From NCBI GenBank assembly GCA_028288445.1, contig JAQBNT010000242.1, positions 62,001 to 126,000 on the forward strand: a stretch of 64,000 bases of DNA. Direction: 5' to 3'. Positions 39,036 to 48,326 of the stretch are shown here, in pieces (position 1 is the first letter of the stretch; each line of letters begins with the position of its first letter). Below the pieces are notes generated by a model. It made no database searches. It saw only the letters and a list, made by a program, of their open reading frames with translations, and was not told the DNA's origin. The translations under genes and the position numbers were made by a program. Source of the DNA: Hymenobacter sp. (GTDB lineage: Bacteria; Bacteroidota; Bacteroidia; Cytophagales; Hymenobacteraceae).

Positions 39036-40010
39036 ATGGCCCCTGACTTTCCCAGCGCCCACTCGTCGATGGAACCGACGCCCGCCCGCAACGCGCCCGC
39101 CATGCCCAGCTTCTCGCCCATCAAACAGGTAAGTGCCGGGGTGCTGGACGTGGGCTACTACGAAGCCGGGCCGAGCACGGGCCCACCGGTGCTGCTGCTG
39201 CACGGCTTTCCGTATTCTATTGAGAGCTACGCGGGCGTCGCCCCACTACTGGCCGCGCGGGGGTGCCGGGTCATCGTTCCGCACTTGCGGGGCCACGGCA
39301 CCACGCGCTTCCTGCAGGCTTCAACGCCGCGTTCCGGGCAGCAAAGCGCCTTGGGCGACGATGTAATTGCGTTGCTCGATGCCTTGCAGCTGAAGCGGGC
39401 CGTGCTGGCCGGCTATGACTGGGGCGGCCGCGCCGGCTGCGTGGTGGCCGCCCTGTGGCCGGAGCGGTGCACCGGGCTGGTGTCCGTCAATAGCTACCTG
39501 ATTCAGGACATTGCCAAGGCCGGAATCCCGCTGGCTCCTGCCATCGAATCGGGACTTTGGTACCAGTATTACTTTCAAACCGAGCGCGGCCGCGCCGGGC
39601 TGACGGCCAACCGCCGCGAACTGGCCCGCACGCTTTGGCAGCGCAACTCGCCCACCTGGCCCTTCGACGAGGCCACGCTGAACCGGCACGCCAGCACGTT
39701 CGACAACGTGGATTACGTGGAGGTGGTGATTCATTCCTACCGTCATCGACTGGGCCTGGCCGCCGGCTATTCCGCCTACGAGGACCTTGAACGACGCCTA
39801 GCCGCCCTGCCCGCCATCACCGTGCTAAGCATTACCCTTGATGGCAAGGCGGATGGCGTAGTGCCCGCTACGGACGGCCGCGCATCGGCGGCAAAGTTCA
39901 CCGGGCCGCGCGTGCATCGCATCATCGACGGCGCCGGGCATAACCTGCCCGAAGAGGCCCCCCAGGCATTTGCGGATGCCGTGTGGGAGGTAGCGTCCGC
40001 GAAACGCTAA
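39036..40010 (+). CDS. Alpha/beta hydrolase (epoxide hydrolase/dehalogenase-like)
   Basis: VLLLHGFPYSIESYAGVAPLLAARGCRVIVPHLRGHGTTRFL; LAGYDWGGRAGCVVAALWPERC. Confidence 0.92.
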   Translation: MAPDFPSAHSSMEPTPARNAPAMPSFSPIKQVSAGVLDVGYYEAGPSTGPPVLLLHGFPYSIESYAGVAPLLAARGCRVIVPHLRGHGTTRFLQASTPRSGQQSALGDDVIALLDALQLKRAVLAGYDWGGRAGCVVAALWPERCTGLVSVNSYLIQDIAKAGIPLAPAIESGLWYQYYFQTERGRAGLTANRRELARTLWQRNSPTWPFDEATLNRHASTFDNVDYVEVVIHSYRHRLGLAAGYSAYEDLERRLAALPAITVLSITLDGKADGVVPATDGRASAAKFTGPRVHRIIDGAGHNLPEEAPQAFADAVWEVASAKR

Positions 40011-40133
40011 TTGATTCCGAAGCCCTGCCTGAGCCTCTTGGTGCACGTTGCAGAAGTGACAGGCTAACCGCTTGCTGGCCAAGTTAACCCCAGCCGCCCG
40101 GCCACCGCTCATTCCTTAATTTACAAGACCGAC

Positions 40134-41192
40134 ATGGCTGAAGAACGCAATTATAGCCGCCGACGCTTTCTGGGCACGGCCGCCATGACCCTTGCCGCTG
40201 CCGAGATGGGCTTTATGCACTTAGCCGACGCTACGCCAAGGGACCGTTACCCCGCAATTGAGCCGGCAGATAAGCAGCCTTTGCCAGCTGCTTTTGACTC
40301 GGTGAAGCAAATCAAGGCAGGCCTGCTGAACGTGGGCTACGCCGAAGCTGGCCCCGCCAGTGGCCCAGCGGTGCTGCTGCTCCACGGCTGGCCCTACGAC
40401 ATCCACAGCTTTGTCGAAGTCACACCCCTGCTGGCCGCGGCCGGCTACCGGGTGATTGTGCCGCACCTGCGCGGCCACGGCACCACCCGCTTTCTGTCCC
40501 CGGATACGTTCCGCAACGGGCAGCAGGCAGTGGTTGCGCTCGATATTCTGGCGTTGATGGACGCACTGCAGATTAAGAAAGCCATTCTGGCCGGCTACGA
40601 CTGGGGGGCGCGGACCGCCAACATCATTGCTGCTCTCTGGCCGGAACGCTGCCAAGCCCTGGTTTCCGTCAATGGCTACCTCATCAACAACCTGGAACGT
40701 AACCAGCGGCCCCTCCCGCCCAAGGCCGAGCGGGGCTGGTGGTACCAGTACTACTTCGCCACCGAACGGGGCCGCGCCGGCCTAGAGGCCAACCGGAACG
40801 AACTGGCCAAACTCGTTTGGAAGGACAATTCGCCAACCTGGGCCTTCGACGAGGCTACGTTTGCCCAAACCGCGGCCTCCTTCAATAACCCGGACTATGT
40901 CAGCATCGTGATTCATAATTACCGCTGGCGGCTGAGCTTGGCCAAGGGCGAGGTGCAGTACGACGCGCTCGAACAGCGCCTGGCCGCGGGGCCGGTCATC
41001 ACCGTGCCCACGCTTACGCTCGACGGGGATGCCGACGGCGTGGCCCCGGCCACCGACGGCACGGCTTACGCCCCGAAGTTCACGGGCAAACGCACCCACC
41101 GCATCCTCAAAGGCATTGGCCACAACTTGCCCCAGGAGGCACCCCAGGCCTTTGCCGAGGCCATCTTCGAAGTTGCTGGACACGGCAAATAA
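40134..41192 (+). CDS. Alpha/beta hydrolase with Tat-like signal (paralog of 39036-40010)
   Basis: NYSRRRFLGTAAMTLAA twin-arginine signal; VLLLHGWPYDIHSFVEVTPLLAAAGYRVIVPHLRGHGTTRFL; LAGYDWGARTANIIAALWPERC. Confidence 0.92.
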   Translation: MAEERNYSRRRFLGTAAMTLAAAEMGFMHLADATPRDRYPAIEPADKQPLPAAFDSVKQIKAGLLNVGYAEAGPASGPAVLLLHGWPYDIHSFVEVTPLLAAAGYRVIVPHLRGHGTTRFLSPDTFRNGQQAVVALDILALMDALQIKKAILAGYDWGARTANIIAALWPERCQALVSVNGYLINNLERNQRPLPPKAERGWWYQYYFATERGRAGLEANRNELAKLVWKDNSPTWAFDEATFAQTAASFNNPDYVSIVIHNYRWRLSLAKGEVQYDALEQRLAAGPVITVPTLTLDGDADGVAPATDGTAYAPKFTGKRTHRILKGIGHNLPQEAPQAFAEAIFEVAGHGK

Positions 41193-41392
41193 CCCGCAAG
41201 CCTACTGACAATCTCCTTGGAAACATCCGGTGCTCCCGGGTGGTCAGCCCCTCGCGGGTTTGGCGGGACTTGCTTGTGTCCGGGCTATTGAAGCGCATAG
41301 CGAAGTGCCATTGTGGCAGCCCGGACCAGGCCGCAAGCCTCGTCCGGGCATTGGCCACATTTAAATAAACAGTGAAAATCAACCTGTCGGTC

Positions 41393-42154
41393 ATGGGAAA
41401 TACTCAACTTACGACCAAGCCATTAGCTGGCAAAGTAGCCCTTGTTACGGGCGCTTCCCGGGGCATTGGTCGCGCCATTGCCCAACGCCTAAGCGAGCAA
41501 GGGGCCGCCGTAGTGGTCAACTACGCCCAGAACGCGGAGAAAGCGGAGGCCCTTGCGGCGGACCTCGTGGCCCGGGGCGGGCAGGCAATGGCAATCCGGG
41601 CAGATATGGGCGACCTTGCGGAAATATCCAAGCTATTTGAACAGGTCGTGGCCCATTTTGGGCGCTTGGATATCTTAATCAACAATGCCGGGGTGCTCGT
41701 TGACGGGCCTTTCGAGGAGCTGGACGCCGCGGCGTATGCCCGCAGCTTTGATGTAAACGTGCGCGGGGTGCTTTTTGCCTCCCAGGAAGCCGTGCGGCGC
41801 TTTGGTCCGGAGGGCGGCCGCATCGTCAACCTTTCCTCGGTTTTAGGCAACCGGCCCGCGCCCGGCAGCGCGGTCTACGCAGCCACGAAAGCGGCGGTGA
41901 ACTCGCTTACCCAGAGCCTGGCGGCCGAGCTCGGCGCTCGGCACATTACGGTGAATGCCGTGGCCCCGGGCCTGACGGATACGGATATGGGGGCCGCCAC
42001 TGCGCCCGCCATTCACCAATACGTGATTGCCAATACCGCCCTGGGCCGCCTGGGCCGGCCCGAAGACATTGCGGAGGTCGTGGCCTTTTTGGTGAGCGAC
42101 GCCGGCCGGTGGATTACGGGGCAGCCCCTGTACGCCGACGGAGGACTGCGTTAG
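41393..42154 (+). CDS. SDR family oxidoreductase (3-oxoacyl-ACP reductase-like)
   Basis: [53 protein letters not shown]. Confidence 0.94.
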   Translation: MGNTQLTTKPLAGKVALVTGASRGIGRAIAQRLSEQGAAVVVNYAQNAEKAEALAADLVARGGQAMAIRADMGDLAEISKLFEQVVAHFGRLDILINNAGVLVDGPFEELDAAAYARSFDVNVRGVLFASQEAVRRFGPEGGRIVNLSSVLGNRPAPGSAVYAATKAAVNSLTQSLAAELGARHITVNAVAPGLTDTDMGAATAPAIHQYVIANTALGRLGRPEDIAEVVAFLVSDAGRWITGQPLYADGGLR

Positions 42155-42640
42155 CAAGTAAAGCGGGCAGCGGGCTGGTTTATGGCGGGGTGTATCGGCC
42201 AATGCTCGGTGCATGGACTCAGGGCCGCCTCTATTGAACCTGCGCAGGTTCGTTTCCACTCTGCTCCGCTCTCAAAGGCAAAAGGCCCGGAAACCGTAGA
42301 AGTAACAATGAGCATTTCATACCACTAAAAGCAGGCACTGTGTGCACGAGGAGCCGGTTTAATCAAATGTTCGAAGTAGCATCCGCTTCGTGCTTTTGCT
42401 GCTTTTTTTCCACTGGCACAACCAAGATTGGTCTTCATTCGGCCGGTTTTTGGCGGCTAAAGGCAGCTATTGGCCTCCTATGCGGCCCGCTCAGTTCAAG
42501 TTTCGCCTCATAATCGGCGACAAAAACACCAATTCGGAGGTGGTCCCGGCGGCGGTACGGCTAGTAACGTGGCGTGCCTTTTGGTCCAGTAAGCTAGATT
42601 ATATTAAACGCAGCCGGAGTAGGAGCGAAAAGCTTCGGGC

Positions 42641-43735
42641 CTATGCTAGTCGATAACTTGTGCTCCGCCCACCCGCCTGCTCTTTAAGCAGAATACCGGA
42701 CTCCAACAAGCTGGCAATATCGCGGCTGGCCGTGTCCTGTGAGCATTTGGCAATGGTTGCCCACTTAGAACTGGTCAGCTTGCCTTCAAATCCGTCGAGC
42801 AATTGGTTCAGCAGCTTCCGTTGGCGTTCATTGAGCGGTTGCCCGGCTAACTGCTCCCAAAAATGCGCTTTGCGCAATACAGCGGCCACGGTGTGCTCAC
42901 TCGCCGTCAGGGCCCGGCCCAGGCATTCGAGAAACCATTCTAACCACGCCGTAATGTCCAGGGAGGCCTGCTGCGTTTTTTCCAAAATAGTATAGTACGC
43001 TTTTCGCTCGCGCAGAATCTGCGCCGACAGGCTGTAAAAGCGCTGAGAGGAGCCATCAGCACGGGCTAGCTGTAAGTCGGTAATAGTCCGCGCTATCCGG
43101 CCGTTACCATCCTCAAATGGATGCAGCGTTACAAACCAGAGGTGGGCCACACCAGCCTTGAGCACGGCATCTAACGCAGGCCCATCGTTGAACCAAGTAA
43201 GGAATTGTTGTACGGCCTCCTCCAAGCCCGCAGCCGCTGGGGCTTGAAAGTGCATTTTTTCGCGGCCTAATGGGCCCGACACGACTTGCATGGGACCGGT
43301 ACGGTCGTCGCGCCAGGCACCTGCCCGTACTTGGTAGAAGCCGCTGCGTCCCCCGGGAAACAAGGCCGATTGCCAGCCGAGCAGCCGTTCTGCCGTGAGT
43401 CGTTGCGCATACCCCTGCACCGCGTCTAGGGCCGTGGTCACCACGCAGTCGATGTGTCGGCTGGCCGGTTCTAGGCCGGCGGTATCCAGCCCCAGTCGCC
43501 GGGCCGCCGAGGAACGTACCTGCACGGGGTCTAACCGTTCGCCTTCTATCTCATGGCTTTTGACCACTTCCTGCGTAAGGGCTTGCACGGCCGCTTCCGT
43601 ACGCACGCCAAAGCCGAGGTGCTGCATCTGCCCCAGCAAACGGCCCTGCTGATGACGTACACTACCAAGCAACGCTTCAAGCCGGTCAGTTTGCCAAGTG
43701 AATCGGGGCCAATCGGGAAGTTCGTAGATGTACAT
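42641..43735 (-). CDS. Fic-family protein with DUF4172-like N terminus and C-terminal winged helix
   Basis: MYIYELPDWPRFTWQTDRLEALL; HPFEDGNGRIAR Fic motif; inhibitory-type SHEIEG; C-terminal TSSKWATIAKCSQDTASRDIASLLESGILLKEQAGGRSTSYRL. Confidence 0.95.
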   Translation of the reverse strand: MYIYELPDWPRFTWQTDRLEALLGSVRHQQGRLLGQMQHLGFGVRTEAAVQALTQEVVKSHEIEGERLDPVQVRSSAARRLGLDTAGLEPASRHIDCVVTTALDAVQGYAQRLTAERLLGWQSALFPGGRSGFYQVRAGAWRDDRTGPMQVVSGPLGREKMHFQAPAAAGLEEAVQQFLTWFNDGPALDAVLKAGVAHLWFVTLHPFEDGNGRIARTITDLQLARADGSSQRFYSLSAQILRERKAYYTILEKTQQASLDITAWLEWFLECLGRALTASEHTVAAVLRKAHFWEQLAGQPLNERQRKLLNQLLDGFEGKLTSSKWATIAKCSQDTASRDIASLLESGILLKEQAGGRSTSYRLA

Positions 43736-43770
43736 AAGGCTCTGCGCAAATAGCAAAGCAAGCTAACAAA

Positions 43771-43859
43771 TATTCTCCGCACATCATGCGGAGTTTAGCC
43801 AATCTATTCTCCGCATTCACCCCCTTGGGTGAAGGAACAGACTAATGTTGCGGATAATG
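43771..43859. promoter_or_regulatory. Repeated TATTCTCCGCA operator-like sites upstream of fic
   Basis: TATTCTCCGCA at 43771-43781 and 43805-43815, inverted TGCGGAG at 43787-43793, related TGCGGATAATG at 43849-43859. Confidence 0.6.
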
Positions 43860-43904
43860 ACAAGTATGAAGCAAGGATACCGCCGCTCATTCCTCTTCTC
43901 ACGT

Positions 43905-44270
43905 TTATCGCAGGTTTGGCAGTTTCTTTTTCAGCTTTTCTTTCGCCTTTGCAGGTAATTCGCGGTCAGCTTCCGCTTTGCCAGCGAAAAAAGCAGTCAG
44001 CGCTTCCTCCAGAATGTCCTGAATTTCCATTCCTCCCCAGCATTCGAATTGCTTAAGCCGCAAAAAGGTATCGGGAGTAAGTTGGTTAGTAAATGGCACC
44101 TTAGCAACTGCTGCCTCTCTGATGGGCAAAGGCGTAGTAGTTTCATGACTTGGCGTAGCCTTAATGGTCAGGTCATAGAGTAAAGCATCTGCGGCTTGCG
44201 CTGGAACTGACTCAACCTTGGTCATATTTTCTATCATGTTTACCTTGCCTGCCTTTTTCATATTTTTCAT
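43905..44270 (-). CDS. Small ParA-partner protein candidate (ParB-like/centromere-binding)
   Basis: Directly downstream of parA on the same strand; ORF extends to 44414, start assigned at MKNMKKAGKVNMIENM; FLRLKQFECWGGMEIQDILEEALTAFFA. Confidence 0.6.
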   Translation of the reverse strand: MKNMKKAGKVNMIENMTKVESVPAQAADALLYDLTIKATPSHETTTPLPIREAAVAKVPFTNQLTPDTFLRLKQFECWGGMEIQDILEEALTAFFAGKAEADRELPAKAKEKLKKKLPNLR

Positions 44271-44271
44271 A
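44259..44271. promoter_or_regulatory. CATATTTTTCATA site over the start of the ParA-partner gene
   Basis: 13-mer identical to one arm region of the palindrome at 45122-45155. Confidence 0.45.
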
Positions 44272-44295
44272 TTTATAATATGTATGACATTGATA

Positions 44296-45057
44296 CTATC
44301 CGACCGTCTGCCGTATTTCCGCCGTGAGGTTGCGGTAGTCAAGTGCTCCATTAGAATGCGGAGCCCAGGAAAAAATGCTTTGTCGCATGCTTTGCGACTC
44401 TGGTAAAGCGACATTTTCCCGAATAGTTGTCTGCATCACTAAAGGCCCCAGCGTGGGGTCGTCGCGCAACTGCTGTACCACCTGGTGATGCAGTGCCCGC
44501 CGATACGATGGAGCATACTCGGTAAAGAAAATTCCTCCGACCCGGAGTTTAGGATTGAAGTTCTTCTGCAAGCGTGAACACATATCCAGTAGTGCAGTCA
44601 TACCCTCGTTACCGAAGAACTCTGGATGCAATGGCACAAAAACGGCTTCGCTGGCCACCAGTGAAGCCACAGTCAGAGCAGCGAGAGAAGGGGGAGTATC
44701 TATAACTACATAATCAACATTAGTTATCCCTGCCAGTTGGTCTCGCAGAAAGAAGATATAATCAGGCTGCGTACCAAAGACCTTCTCTTGTTGGGCGAGC
44801 GAACGTTCCGCTCTTATGAGCTGCAGTTGCGGTCCGACCCGGTATAGTGCCTGTGGCAGACTTAGCTTTTCCGCGAGCACTTCCCCAATGTGTGGTACGC
44901 TAGCTGGCACCTGGAATGTCTTGCTAGCATTGGCTTGTGGGTCACAATCAAGTAGCACGACTTGAAAGCCCTGTTCGGATAGCGCGTGGGCTACACAAAG
45001 GGCGGAGGTGGTTTTGCCCACTCCACCTTTGTTATTGGCAAAAGAAAGAATATGCAT
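44296..45057 (-). CDS. parA: ParA-family partition ATPase
   Basis: ILSFANNKGGVGKTTSALCVAHALSEQGFQVVLLDCDPQANASKTF deviant Walker A; YVVIDTPPSLAALTVASLVASEAVFVPL. Confidence 0.95.
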   Translation of the reverse strand: MHILSFANNKGGVGKTTSALCVAHALSEQGFQVVLLDCDPQANASKTFQVPASVPHIGEVLAEKLSLPQALYRVGPQLQLIRAERSLAQQEKVFGTQPDYIFFLRDQLAGITNVDYVVIDTPPSLAALTVASLVASEAVFVPLHPEFFGNEGMTALLDMCSRLQKNFNPKLRVGGIFFTEYAPSYRRALHHQVVQQLRDDPTLGPLVMQTTIRENVALPESQSMRQSIFSWAPHSNGALDYRNLTAEIRQTVG

Positions 45058-45121
45058 AAAGCGCTGAATTGTTTAAAGCCAACAAATCTAATCAAGGCAT
45101 CCAATATCGTACGTATTGTAA

Positions 45122-45155
45122 ATACATATTTTTCATAAATATGAAAAATATGTAT
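45122..45155. promoter_or_regulatory. AT-rich perfect palindrome, candidate parS/par operator
   Basis: ATACATATTTTTCAT-AAAT-ATGAAAAATATGTAT, 15-bp perfect arms, upstream of parA. Confidence 0.7.
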
Positions 45156-45229
45156 CGTATTGCTCTGAAAAGCTTGGTATCTAGAATAAAATATTGCTAC
45201 GCTTGAGGTGGTCTAGGGATAGCGGACAG

Positions 45230-45840
45230 AAGAAGGGCGTATATTTCTTCTGTTATAACAGTCAGAAAAAGCGGATTGCTGCCCGACCAACGACGCAAAT
45301 ACGACGAGCTATTTAAGGCCGAGGCTCCTGCGCCTGGGCAGTTGCCGAGCCGCAGCACGCAGGCCGGGGCTTGGCAGTTAGGCATGAGCTCTAAGCTGCT
45401 CTATAGCTGGCAATAGGCCTGTGGCCGAAGTGGGGAGCGTAGAAGTGGCGAGCGACCCAGAGTTACGGGGCCTGCGTGTGGCCAACAAGCAGCTGGCGCA
45501 AGAGTTCGACAGTTAATAAAGCGTTGGCCATCTCCGGCCAATTCGGGGGGTGAGCACCGACCAGTACATCACCCAGTGTCAGGCCCGTGTGTCCGTGCGC
45601 CAGCTTTGCCAGTCCTACAGGTCGCGCATAGTGCGTGCTACGCCTGGCAGCACAGCCAGCCAGCCCCCATTGGTCGAGTCCGCTTGGCAAGTGGCAGTGT
45701 GCGAAGTGTTTGGGCAATACAGCAATCATATCGTTTATTATAACGCCGAACGACGATATTTCGCACTTGGCCACCACTCGCCCAACCAATTCCAAACCCA
45801 CGTTCCAATTCTGTCCGGCTCGGGTAGACCACCTCACCAG
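45230..45840 (+). mobile_element. IS3-family remnant (orfA and start of orfB), multiply interrupted
   Basis: RRKYDELFKAEAPAPGQLPSRSTQAGAWQLGMSSKLLYSWQ, then VAEVGSVEVASDPELRGLRVANKQLAQEFD, then YITQCQARVSVRQLCQ / WQVAVCEVFGQ; stops and frame changes between. Confidence 0.6.
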
Positions 45841-45895
45841 TGACCCTATTTTTGTGGGGGAATGCCTATTCCCCCACAAAAATAGGGTCACTGGT
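45836..45895. repeat. Inverted pair of iterons with perfect 28-bp arms
   Basis: ACCAGTGACCCTATTTTTGTGGGGGAAT-GCCT-ATTCCCCCACAAAAATAGGGTCACTGGT. Confidence 0.95.
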
Positions 45896-45958
45896 TTCCG
45901 AATTGAAAACCCTCTCTACCGACTCTCAGGCGGCTTTTTTCATTGGTAAAAGATAATA

Positions 45959-45978
45959 CCCCCACAAAAATAGGGTCA
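45959..45978 (+). repeat. Iteron CCCCCACAAAAATAGGGTCA
   Basis: Perfect 20-bp copy. Confidence 0.95.
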
Positions 45979-46138
45979 ACGCCCTAGTGTTTTAACTTAC
46001 TGATGCCAGTTTGAGAATTGGTTTTTATAAAACCTTTTCAAAAAACTACTCAAGAACTAGCAGTTTACTTTGTTTATTACTATTATATAGTTTACGGGTG
46101 TCGTAACACTTTGATTCATCTGGTGTTGCAGGCGTATT

Positions 46139-46224
46139 CCCCCACAAAAATAGGGTCACTCCCCCACAAAAATAGGGTCATTCAAGCTTGACTCCCCCAC
46201 AAAAATAGGGTCATTCCCCCACAG
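46139..46224 (+). repeat. Iteron cluster upstream of rep: three perfect 20-mers and one partial
   Basis: CCCCCACAAAAATAGGGTCA at 46139-46158, 46161-46180, 46194-46213; partial CCCCCACAG at 46216-46224. Confidence 0.95.
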
Positions 46225-46290
46225 GAATTAAAACGTGTGGGAAAATGCGGGATAATTGAATATATTTGTCTGGTCCTAAATCCTTCTGCC

Positions 46291-47460
46291 ATGGAGTCAA
46301 CTTCTGTCACAGCTCTGCCGCTAGTCGTACAGCATAATGCGCTGGTGAACGCACGCTTTAACATGTCAGCGTTGGAAATGCGGTTTTTTTTAGCGCTACT
46401 AAGCCGGATTGGTAGGGATGATGACAGCTTTACGGTGTGTGAGGTGCCTGTTCGAGAGATATGCTCAAGCAGTGCCAGTAATGCCATTTATAATGAGGTT
46501 CGGGAGATGGTGCGGAGCATTGGTACGCGAGCACTGTTTATTGAGGCTTTAAGCCCGGAAGGCAAGCGGGTCAAAGACCCAGATGTGCTGACATTGCCAT
46601 TGATGGGTCGTGCTCACTACCGCCGCAAGACGGGAGTAGTGGAGGCTAGTTTCAATGAAAATATTCGGCCTTACCTATTGGAACTGCGCGACAATTTTAC
46701 CAAAGCCCAGCTGAGCCAGCTATTAAAACTAAAGAGCCCTGTCTCTCATCGAATATACTGGTTGCTAAGGGAGTATGCAGCCTTTGGTAAACGCGTAATT
46801 GGATTGGCTGAATTACGCAATGTCCTGGGACTGACAACTGAATACCAAAATCGGTTCGACCACTTTCGTGACCGTGTACTGGACCGGGCACAAACTGAAC
46901 TGGCACAAACGGATTTGCCATTTACTTATGAAGTCATAAAGCAGGGCAGAGTAATTACCGAAATTCGCTTTCTGTTTGAGCCTGCTGGAGGCACTTCTAT
47001 TGACTCAGTGAAGTTTGAACCCACCGGTTGGGAAACTGCCCTATTGGCTGCTGGAGTAGGAGAGAAGAGCCTTCCTGTAATTCGCTTACAATTGGAAAGC
47101 GGAGTGTATGAGGAGCAGTATATCTATTTTGTGTTGCAGACTATACGGGCAAAAGTTCTTCAAGGGAAGGTGAAGAAGGAGGGAGGTGCCGTTTTTAAAG
47201 CTTTAACTGAAGGGTATCTGCTAAACGATTTCCGCAAGCAGGTTGCCAATATTCAGGTTAAACAGCAGAAAATTGGTAAAAGAAGTGGGGATAGTGCAAG
47301 TGTACGGATTCGTTTAGAGGATGCCGAGGCTGCGTATGAAACCATGCGGAAAAAGGGTAAAGCACCAAGCACGTTTGCTGAAAACCTAGAGCAAACATAT
47401 CTAAATCAAGGGTTTATGATAGTGCAAAATGAAACCGGCAACTGGTTAATTAAAGATTAG
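46291..47460 (+). CDS. Rep_3-superfamily-like plasmid replication initiator
   Basis: LPLVVQHNALVNARFNMSALEMRFFLALLSRIGRDDD; KSPVSHRIYWLLREYAAFGKRVIGLAELRNVLGL; directly downstream of iterons. Confidence 0.9.
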   Translation: MESTSVTALPLVVQHNALVNARFNMSALEMRFFLALLSRIGRDDDSFTVCEVPVREICSSSASNAIYNEVREMVRSIGTRALFIEALSPEGKRVKDPDVLTLPLMGRAHYRRKTGVVEASFNENIRPYLLELRDNFTKAQLSQLLKLKSPVSHRIYWLLREYAAFGKRVIGLAELRNVLGLTTEYQNRFDHFRDRVLDRAQTELAQTDLPFTYEVIKQGRVITEIRFLFEPAGGTSIDSVKFEPTGWETALLAAGVGEKSLPVIRLQLESGVYEEQYIYFVLQTIRAKVLQGKVKKEGGAVFKALTEGYLLNDFRKQVANIQVKQQKIGKRSGDSASVRIRLEDAEAAYETMRKKGKAPSTFAENLEQTYLNQGFMIVQNETGNWLIKD

Positions 47461-48068
47461 AATCTTAAGTTTCTTCCAGTGTCATTAAGTCGCCTCAGTG
47501 GCTGGTGCTAGAGGGTACAAAACGGCAGGGGCGAGGCAAGAAAATAACAAAATAAAGGGCATATTTTAGTACAAATTGACATTGCACTATTTTATGGAAA
47601 ATTATGCTATTATTTACCTCAACAGCCTCTTGACACGATACCCTTAGCCTTCAAAGATAGTATAAAATTGTCTTATTGCATCATGAAGGCTGTTTTTACT
47701 CAGATGCTGAGTTCCTTAAGACTCTACAGTAGCACGGGCTTTCCACACCCCGCGCCAACGAGGTCCGCGCGACCAACTGAAGCCAAACCGGTGGCCTACC
47801 GAGCCGAGCCCGACTTCCCATCAACCTGACTTATTCGGAAGCAGATGCGGCCTTAAAAACCACTTTTTATAAGTGAGAACCAGAGGAAAAAGTCCCAATC
47901 TCACGCCAATTTGTATACTAAATGAACGCATCTAACTATGCTAAATAAGCAACATAAACCCAGGTTATACCATTTGATAACTATACCCAGTGACCCTAAA
48001 AGCCTCTGATTCGCCATGAGTACTACCCCACCAACAGCCCCGAGATTGTCGAAGAAGCTTACACTATT

Positions 48069-48326
48069 TTACTGCAGTTGGGCGGACGCCGGCTCCTGGA
48101 CATAACCGGGGCCGATAAGCTCATGGCCGCCGGCTGGACGGCCAGCAACCCGAATCCCTGGCTGCGCCTGAATCTGCGCCGCCTGCCCGATTCCGGTTTC
48201 GACGCGCAGGATGTGGTCGCAGTCGTCCAAGTCAAAGCTCCAGCGCCCCACCGCATCCAAGCCAAGGCGCAGCGGGGGAATGTGGTGAGAACGGGTAACC
48301 GAGGTTTTGAACACGAGCACGTCCAT
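48069..48326 (-). CDS. Small hypothetical protein (ferredoxin-like/HMA-like fold possible)
   Basis: MDVLVFKTSVTRSHHIPPLRLGLDAVGRWSFDLDDCDHILRVETG. Confidence 0.5.
   Translation of the reverse strand: MDVLVFKTSVTRSHHIPPLRLGLDAVGRWSFDLDDCDHILRVETGIGQAAQIQAQPGIRVAGRPAGGHELIGPGYVQEPASAQLQ

Noticed and set aside
45463-45891. 142-aa minus-strand ORF starting MTLFLWG
   Set aside because: The start is the translated iteron sequence (ATGACCCTATTTTTGTGGGG) and the body is antisense to an IS3 relic.
45836-46224. CRISPR array
   Set aside because: Repeats are 20 bp, in both orientations, with irregular short spacing, directly before a rep gene; they are iterons, and no cas genes were seen.
47461-48000. 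Possible small RNA or toxin-antitoxin locus downstream of rep
   Set aside because: AT-rich with no convincing ORF pair or strong hairpin; insufficient support.
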